Assembly: GCF_003285005.1 (NCBI RefSeq)
Contig: NZ_QMFA01000045.1
Span: forward strand, 1-56,021
Source of the DNA: Paenibacillus sp. YN15
GTDB lineage: Bacteria > Bacillota > Bacilli > Paenibacillales > NBRC-103111
DNA length: 56,021 nucleotides
Reading direction: 5' to 3'
The position numbers were made by a program, and so were the translations under genes. Of this stretch, positions 51,211 through 56,021 are shown one piece after another (position 1 is the stretch's first letter; the number at the start of each line of letters is the position of its first letter). The notes beneath the pieces are model-generated. The model was given only the letters and a program-made list of their open reading frames with translations. It was not told the origin of the DNA and did not search any database.

Positions 51211-51239
51211 ATCGTACCATACAATCCGCTCACATTCAA
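51211..51239 (-). promoter_or_regulatory. Putative promoter upstream of the Rpn leader
   Basis: Minus strand: TTGAAT (51239-51234), 17-bp spacer, TACGAT (51216-51211). It would transcribe the hairpin at 51183-51135 before rpn. Confidence 0.45.
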
Positions 51240-51274
51240 GCGCTTCCAAAAATCATTTAACACCATTAACCATA

Positions 51275-51787
51275 TTATTTAATGGCATAAAGAATATCAA
51301 AATCAAAGGCTTCGATCCCCTCCGCCGGTATTTCAAAAGGATTTACAGGCTTCAAGCGGTTGGCTTCTACAGTCCATGCCCCCTCCGAATTATCGATGGT
51401 ACAGCCCTGACGGATCGCCCATTCCCGCAGCTCCCCGTACATCCGGTACATCTCCTCCTTGCCGCCAACACACGGGGCTGCCACGTAACGCCTGGAGGGA
51501 ATGACCACCTGCTCCACCTGCTCCGGCAGACCGTCGAAGCTTTTTACCTGCATCCCCACCCAAAGGGTATGGTTATCTCCCTTGCCCTGGCCTTCCAACC
51601 CCCATTGGGGATAGATCACATAGCCGATGGAATCGTTTACAATCAGGGATTTATTATCCGCCAGCGCGGCCTGAAGCTCCTGCCACGCCCGTCTCACGTC
51701 CTTGCCCAGCTGAAAATCCGCATGGGCCCCCTCGGCTCTAAGCACCGCCAATTGCAACTGATCCTTTGCTACAACAGTCGCTTCCAT
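51275..51787 (-). CDS. GyrI-like small-molecule-binding protein
   Basis: A 170-residue cytoplasmic protein with the SOUL/GyrI-like effector-binding fold: GYVIYPQWGLEGQGKGDNHTLWVGMQVKS and a following VIPSRRYVAAPCVGGKEEMYRMYGEL, as in AraC/BmrR effector domains. It has no DNA-binding domain. Such stand-alone domains bind drugs or modulate other proteins. ATG 51787 has GAGGAGGG at good spacing; the longer frame is leader. Confidence 0.75.
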   Translation of the reverse strand: MEATVVAKDQLQLAVLRAEGAHADFQLGKDVRRAWQELQAALADNKSLIVNDSIGYVIYPQWGLEGQGKGDNHTLWVGMQVKSFDGLPEQVEQVVIPSRRYVAAPCVGGKEEMYRMYGELREWAIRQGCTIDNSEGAWTVEANRLKPVNPFEIPAEGIEAFDFDILYAIK

Positions 51788-51871
51788 TTTATCCCTCCTC
51801 TTTTTCTCCTCTATTATGATCCTTTCCAATATGCACCGTCAAGGAAACCGCTGTTTTCTTTAAAGCCAAAA

Positions 51872-51907
51872 ATAAGCCCTTCCCACCAAACGATGGGAAG
51901 AGCTTAT
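51872..51907 (-). terminator. Terminator of the nir operon
   Basis: AAGC-CTTCCCA / TGGGAAG-GCTT hairpin with one unpaired base per side. The minus strand continues ATTTTTGG. It lies 21 bp after the transporter stop codon. Confidence 0.82.
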
Positions 51908-51927
51908 GAGGCTGTGCAGCACATGTT

Positions 51928-52722
51928 TTACGTATCCAGCTTTTTGGCGCCCAAGCGGATGGGGGTGATAAACCAATACATCATCGCCAGGAATACGATG
52001 CCGCCCACCATATTTCCCAATGTCACCGGAATCATGTTATGAAACCAGCCGGCCAGGGATACGGTTTCCGGGTGAGGCAGCACCAGAGCCAGCCCCAGCA
52101 CCGTCATATTGGCGATGCTGTGCTCGTAGCCGGAGGCGATAAAGCCGAAGAGCATCCACCAGATCAGGATCAGCTTGGCGGAATCGCTTTTGGCCCGCAT
52201 GGAGGTCCAGATGGCCAGACAGACAAACCAGTTGCAGAGAATGCCGCGGAAAAAGGCCTGCCAGAAGGGAATCGCCATCTTCTTGGCCGCCGATGCCATA
52301 AGCAGATGATCCGCTTTAATGCCGCTGAAGATGCCGGAGCCCTTTACCAGCAGCACCAAAACCATGGCGCCGATCAAATTGCCCAGGAAGCACCAGAACC
52401 AATTCTTCCAGGCATCCCGCCAACGGGTGGCTCCTGTCAGCGAGCTTAGGGTAAAGATCATATTATTCCCGGTAAAAAGCTCAGCTCCGGCGAAAATAAC
52501 CAGGGTCAAGGCTACGCCGAAGCTGGCGCCCATAACCAAAGAGGTAACAGGAGACTTGATGGCAGCCAAAGGAGCCCCTACCGAAAAAATCAGCACAATG
52601 CCCAGGCCTACATAAGCCCCGGCCAAACCCGCGGCGGTCAGATACCGGAGCAGGCTTTCATCCATCAGCTTTTTGCGCTTTAAGGCCGAATCCACAACGG
52701 TTTCAATCGATTCACGATACAT
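51928..52722 (-). CDS. nirC: Formate/nitrite transporter (FNT family)
   Basis: A 264-residue channel-type transporter with six predicted helices. FNT signatures are GAELFTGNNMIFT (residues about 79-91) and GILCNWFVCLAIW, with the pore His region in GYEHSIANM. It moves nitrite (or formate) across the membrane. The gene lies 12 bp after nirD in a nitrite-reductase operon, so nitrite is the likely cargo. The symbol is given by context; B. subtilis-type naming differs. Confidence 0.85.
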   Translation of the reverse strand: MYRESIETVVDSALKRKKLMDESLLRYLTAAGLAGAYVGLGIVLIFSVGAPLAAIKSPVTSLVMGASFGVALTLVIFAGAELFTGNNMIFTLSSLTGATRWRDAWKNWFWCFLGNLIGAMVLVLLVKGSGIFSGIKADHLLMASAAKKMAIPFWQAFFRGILCNWFVCLAIWTSMRAKSDSAKLILIWWMLFGFIASGYEHSIANMTVLGLALVLPHPETVSLAGWFHNMIPVTLGNMVGGIVFLAMMYWFITPIRLGAKKLDT

Positions 52723-52734
52723 CCGCCTGCCCCC

Positions 52735-53061
52735 TTACCGGCTGTCCGTGCCGATGCTGACTTTCCCCGCTTCCACCCGTACGGGATACACCTTCACTTG
52801 GCCGTTGTCAGGGGCTTGGACTTCCCCGGTTACCAGGCTGATTTTCCAGTCATATAACGGGTCGTACAGATATTCCCCGCTGACCAAACCTTCACTGATA
52901 ATGCCGCCCTTGCGGTGGGGATTGCGGTTCTCCAAAGCGACAATCCGCCCGTCCGTCAGACGGAACACCACAATTTCCTCTTCTCCCAGCTGCACCCGGA
53001 CGCCGATCCGGCTGGGAAACCGCTCCACAGGGCCGATTTCCACATACGTTAACTCTGCCAT
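52735..53061 (-). CDS. nirD: Nitrite reductase (NADH) small subunit
   Basis: A 108-residue Rieske-fold subunit. In the cluster region the sequence is ENRNPHRKGGIISEG and LYDPLYDWKISLVTGEVQ: Asn and Asp replace both cluster Cys residues, and Tyr replaces one His. It therefore cannot carry a 2Fe-2S cluster, a known state for many NirD proteins. It probably stabilises NirB. ATG 53061 follows AAAGGGGAG. Confidence 0.88.
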   Translation of the reverse strand: MAELTYVEIGPVERFPSRIGVRVQLGEEEIVVFRLTDGRIVALENRNPHRKGGIISEGLVSGEYLYDPLYDWKISLVTGEVQAPDNGQVKVYPVRVEAGKVSIGTDSR

Positions 53062-53091
53062 TGCTCTTCTCCCCTTTGCTCCAAATCGGTC

Positions 53092-55542
53092 TTAAAGCTG
53101 GCGCACGGCCACATTCTCATAAAGCGAACGCTGCAGCCCGCTGTCATTGCGCACCTTCATCCAAGGGTCCTCCAGTTGGGCAAGGGCCAGCTCCACCCGC
53201 TCCACAAGAGCTTTGCGGGATTCCAGATTGTCGACAACGGCCTCACGGATGGCCTCCAGACCCATCCGTTCCACCCACTCGCTGGTCCGCTCGCCGAACC
53301 TGCCGGTTTCCCGGTAAAACTGGATGTATGCGCCGCAAATGTCCACCAGCTCTTCATCGGTTTTGACCTTGCAGAGAAGATCGGCCCCTCTCAATTTAAT
53401 GCCCCCGTTGCCGCCTACAAAAATATCCCAGCCGCCGTCATTGCCCACCACGCCGAAATCCTTGGTGCCGGATTCCGCACAGTTGCGGGGGCAGCCGTTT
53501 ACCGCCATTTTGAACTTGGCCGGCATCCACAGGCGTTCAAACTTCTTCTCCAGCTCAATGCCCACGCCGATGGAATCCTGGGTGCCGAAGCGGCAGAAGC
53601 GGTTGCCCACGCAGGTTTTCACCGTGCGCAGGGACTTGGCATAGCCATAGCCGGAAGGCATATCCAGCTCCTCCCATACCTTGGGCAGATCCTCCTTCTT
53701 CACGCCCAGAAGATCGAGGCGCTGGCCGCCGGTCACCTTGACCATCTTCACATCGTACTTCTCCGCTACTTGGGCAATTTTCTTCAATTCGGAAGGGCTG
53801 GTAACGCCGCCGTACATCCGCGGGATCACACTGAAGGTGCCGTCCTTCTGGATATTGGCATGAAGCCGCTCGTTGACAAAACGGGATTCCCGCTCATCCT
53901 CATATTCCTCCGGCCAGATCATGCCCAGGTAATAGTTCAGGGCAGGACGGCACTTGGAGCAGCCCTCCGGCTCCTGCCATTCCAGCACATTCATCACTTC
54001 GCGGACGGAATGGAGACCTTTTTCGCGGATAGCCGCTACAATTTCATCCCGGCCCTTGTCCGTGCAGCCGCAGATACCGGCTTTGGCAGGCGCGCCTGCC
54101 GCATAATCGGCCCCCAGGGCGGAAGCCAGCAATGCCTCCACCATGGGCTTGCAGCCGCCGCAGGAACGGGTTGCGCCGGTATGCTGCTTGATCTCCTCCA
54201 CGCTGGCCCATCCGTCGTTCCGAATACCCGCCAGAATGGCGCCCTTGGTAACGCCGTTGCAGCCGCAGACAATATCCTCATCGGCCATGGCCTCCACGGC
54301 ATTGGACTTGCCGCCTCCGCAGCAGCCTCCGCCGCCCATCAACGCCTGGTGGATGTCCTCTGTCATCTCCGCCTGTTCCGCAGACCAGCGGGCAAGACGG
54401 ACAGACTCCGCCACATCGCCAAAGAGTACGCCGCCGACAATGACATTGCCCCGAAGCAGAATTTTCTTATAAATCTTTTTCCACGGATCATGGACCGTCA
54501 ATGCCGTCAAACCCGGAGCATCAAGGAACTCTCCGGCGGAAAAGACATCCACGCCCGATACCTTCAGCTTCGTGGATACAGTGGAGCCGGTATAGGGCGC
54601 TGTATCAATGCCGCAGAGATGCTTGGCCAATACGGCTCCCTGCTCATAGAGGGGGGCCACCAGTCCGTAGCACATGCCGCGGTGCTCATTGCATTCGCCC
54701 ACTGCATAAATCCCTTCAATTTCGGTGCGCATATAATCGTCCACAAGAATGCCGCGGTTTACGGGAATCCCGCTGGCCCGGGCCAGCTCCGCATTGGGCT
54801 TGATGCCTGCGGCCATCACCACGAAGTCCGTCTCCAGCACACGGCCGTCGGCAAACCGGATGCCTGTCACCCGGCTGTCCCCCAGAAGCTCCGCCGTTTG
54901 CGCCTGCATCAGGAAGGACAGGCCCCGGGCCTCCATCTCCGCCTTCAGCATCCCCGCCGAAACCGGGTCAAGCTGGCGCTCCATTAAACGGTCCATCAGG
55001 TGAATGACGGTTACCTCCATGCCCAGCTCCTTCAGTCCCCGGGCTGCCTCCAGCCCCAACAAGCCGCCTCCGATTACGGCCGCCTTGGGGTATGCCGCAG
55101 CCGCCTCCATCATCGTTTCACAATCCTGAATGCTGCGGAAGCCCACAACCCCTTCTTTATCTGCGCCGGGAACGGGAAGGATGAACGGCTTGGAACCTGT
55201 AGCGATGATCAGCTTGTCATACTCTACAGCATCGCCGTTATCCAGCTGCACCAATTTTTCTTCCGTATCTATACGCTCAGCCTTGGTGCCGATAAGAAGG
55301 CGGATGCCGTTTTCCGCATACCATTCCAGCGGGTTCAGCACAATATCCGGCAGCGCCTTGCTGCCCTCCAGCACATAGGACAATTGAATCCGGTTGTAAT
55401 TGGGATGGGGCTCTTCCCCAATAACGGTGATCTCGTATTGGTGCGGCTGAAGCTTGAGAATTTGTTCAATAACATTCATGCCGGCCATTCCGTTGCCGAT
55501 AAGCACCAGCTTTTCTCTGCAAAGGCTGCAATTTGTAGTCAT
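53092..55542 (-). CDS. nirB: Nitrite reductase (NADH) large subunit
   Basis: An 816-residue cytoplasmic enzyme that reduces nitrite to ammonium with NADH. Order: FAD domain (LVLIGNGMAGMNVIEQIL, residues 13-30), NAD domain (AAVIGGGLLGLEAARGL), a BFD-like 2Fe-2S region (CGCNGVTKGAIL ... GATRSCGGCKP), a second Cys-rich repeat (GICGCTDKGRDEI ... EGCSKCRPAL), then the siroheme and 4Fe-4S half with TCVGNRFCRFG and NGCPRNCAESG. A Gly/Cys insert (MGGGGCCGGG) precedes the first BFD region. ATG 55542 has GAGGAG seven bases upstream. A Crp/Fnr box lies upstream. Confidence 0.95.
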   Translation of the reverse strand: MTTNCSLCREKLVLIGNGMAGMNVIEQILKLQPHQYEITVIGEEPHPNYNRIQLSYVLEGSKALPDIVLNPLEWYAENGIRLLIGTKAERIDTEEKLVQLDNGDAVEYDKLIIATGSKPFILPVPGADKEGVVGFRSIQDCETMMEAAAAYPKAAVIGGGLLGLEAARGLKELGMEVTVIHLMDRLMERQLDPVSAGMLKAEMEARGLSFLMQAQTAELLGDSRVTGIRFADGRVLETDFVVMAAGIKPNAELARASGIPVNRGILVDDYMRTEIEGIYAVGECNEHRGMCYGLVAPLYEQGAVLAKHLCGIDTAPYTGSTVSTKLKVSGVDVFSAGEFLDAPGLTALTVHDPWKKIYKKILLRGNVIVGGVLFGDVAESVRLARWSAEQAEMTEDIHQALMGGGGCCGGGKSNAVEAMADEDIVCGCNGVTKGAILAGIRNDGWASVEEIKQHTGATRSCGGCKPMVEALLASALGADYAAGAPAKAGICGCTDKGRDEIVAAIREKGLHSVREVMNVLEWQEPEGCSKCRPALNYYLGMIWPEEYEDERESRFVNERLHANIQKDGTFSVIPRMYGGVTSPSELKKIAQVAEKYDVKMVKVTGGQRLDLLGVKKEDLPKVWEELDMPSGYGYAKSLRTVKTCVGNRFCRFGTQDSIGVGIELEKKFERLWMPAKFKMAVNGCPRNCAESGTKDFGVVGNDGGWDIFVGGNGGIKLRGADLLCKVKTDEELVDICGAYIQFYRETGRFGERTSEWVERMGLEAIREAVVDNLESRKALVERVELALAQLEDPWMKVRNDSGLQRSLYENVAVRQL

Positions 55543-55594
55543 GGACAGGCTCCTCTCCATTCCTCGAAGCATTATGAGACCGGCGCTCAGAAAA

Positions 55595-55610
55595 CGTGAA
55601 TTTGTTCACA
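55595..55610. promoter_or_regulatory. Crp/Fnr box upstream of nirB
   Basis: On the minus strand TGTGA-ACAAAT-TCACG, 9 of 10 positions of TGTGA-N6-TCACA, centred 60 bp before the nirB start. It matches the site between the V4R and fnr-like genes and predicts activation of nirBD under oxygen limitation. Confidence 0.75.
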
Positions 55611-55676
55611 TACCTGCCGGCAAGCTTCTTTGGATCAATATCTATTGGTAAGCAGATTATAATCAATTCAAATAAA

Positions 55677-55704
55677 AAAATCGGTAACTGATGTTACCGA
55701 TTTT
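55677..55704. terminator. Bidirectional terminator of the SLH gene
   Basis: AAAATCGGTAAC / GTTACCGATTTT, a perfect 12-bp stem with a 4-nt loop. Confidence 0.9.
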
Positions 55705-55759
55705 CCAAGCCATCCGACAAAATAATTTTTGATTTTGGGAAAACTGCTGATTATAGCCT

Positions 55760-56021
55760 TTATTGGATTGCCGCCGCCGACATAATCTCCGCATACGCCC
55801 AATGTCCGGCGGGCAAATCCTTGTATGCCGCTTCCTGCATAGCCGCCGCCTCACCGGGCACACCGCTGCGGCCCAGCATACGGTTAAGGAGCACAACCGT
55901 TTCCGCCCGGGTCAGCGGCTGGTCCGGCCGGAAGCTTCCGTCCGGGTAACCGGTGAGAATGCCGCGGGAGGCCAGGAGGCGCACCGCTTTCTCCGCCCAA
56001 TGTCCGGCTGTGTCGGCAAAG
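55760..56021 (-). CDS. S-layer-homology (SLH) protein, 3' end only
   Basis: The window edge cuts off the N-terminus. The visible 87 residues hold one complete SLH repeat (FADTAGHWAEKAVRLLASRG, ILTGYPDGSFRPDQPLTRAE) and the start of another (YKDLPAGHWAYAEIMSAAAIQ) before the stop. SLH repeats anchor surface proteins to pyruvylated secondary cell-wall polymer. What the protein carries cannot be seen. The short last repeat is common at SLH C-termini. Confidence 0.88.
   Translation of the reverse strand, partial: FADTAGHWAEKAVRLLASRGILTGYPDGSFRPDQPLTRAETVVLLNRMLGRSGVPGEAAAMQEAAYKDLPAGHWAYAEIMSAAAIQ

Noticed and set aside
51237-51250. Second AAGCGCTT (cre-like) word near the Rpn promoter
   Set aside because: It has three mismatches outside the core and there is no metabolic reason for catabolite control of an Rpn nuclease; recorded only as a coincidence candidate.
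52735-53061. Loss of Rieske cluster ligands in NirD as a novelty
   Set aside because: Many NirD subunits are known to keep the fold without the Fe-S ligands, so this is expected.
53176-54987. 603-residue open frame antisense to nirB
   Set aside because: It is a composition-driven shadow: no conserved domain, no ribosome site, and the opposite frame is an unmistakable nitrite reductase.
1-56021. CRISPR arrays, tRNA or rRNA genes, replication origin
   Set aside because: No regularly spaced repeats, cloverleaf-type sequence, rRNA signature or DnaA-box cluster was seen on either strand.

Overview
The window reads as a Paenibacillus-type chromosome segment (Bacillota, Paenibacillaceae). Pointers are strong AGGAGG-type ribosome binding sites, a lysine riboswitch and a threonyl T-box, an S-layer (SLH) protein, a secreted family-8 lyase very close to the xanthan lyase described from Bacillus/Paenibacillus sp. 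GL1, and intergenic inverted repeats of a kind I recall from Paenibacillus genomes. No rRNA, tRNA, CRISPR array or complete prophage is visible. The species is not determined.

Layout. 1-3 kb: an Rgg-like regulator divergent from an MFS transporter, then a small XRE protein and a DUF1294 membrane protein. 3-7 kb: an SGNH hydrolase and a xanthan-lyase-like PL8 enzyme. 7.3-11.5 kb: a decayed recombination module (HTH protein and tyrosine recombinase, each with a one-base frameshift) against a leucine-rich-repeat gene and an unknown partner. 11.5-15.4 kb: a DMT exporter, lysP under a lysine riboswitch, and a HAD phosphatase. 15.4-21 kb: nikR-nikABCDE nickel import operon with a NikR-type operator. 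21-25 kb: a pectate-lyase-fold protein, a Crp/Fnr regulator between two YdcZ-type transporters, and a PfpI-like protein. 25-30 kb: a MarR regulator, arylsulfate sulfotransferase and SsuABC-like importer operon. 30-33 kb: a V4R-domain protein divergent from an Fnr-like regulator with a consensus Crp/Fnr box, then a LysE exporter and an HTH-cupin regulator. 33-40 kb: the most interesting block, two divergent operons encoding a G3E GTPase, an atypical ABC ATPase, a DUF364 protein, a methyltransferase, a THEP1-like NTPase and a FecBCD-type importer. 40-45 kb: a T-box-controlled threonyl-tRNA synthetase paralogue lacking the TGS domain and key editing residues, Gfo/Idh and ThuA sugar genes with an AraC regulator, and a 226-bp palindromic MITE-like element. 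45-51.8 kb: a nitroreductase, a PASTA pseudokinase, HAM1 and Nudix house-cleaning enzymes, an aldo/keto reductase, an Rpn nuclease and a GyrI-like protein. 51.9-56 kb: the nirB-nirD-nitrite transporter operon with a Crp/Fnr box, and the end of an SLH protein cut by the window edge.

How it fits together. Metal economy recurs (NikR/Nik, the FecBCD/DUF364/GTPase system), as does redox and nitrogen control (Fnr-like regulator, its own box, and a matching box at nirBD). Most operons are tightly packed with 4-base ATGA overlaps. Only the 7.3-9.7 kb recombination module shows clear gene decay.
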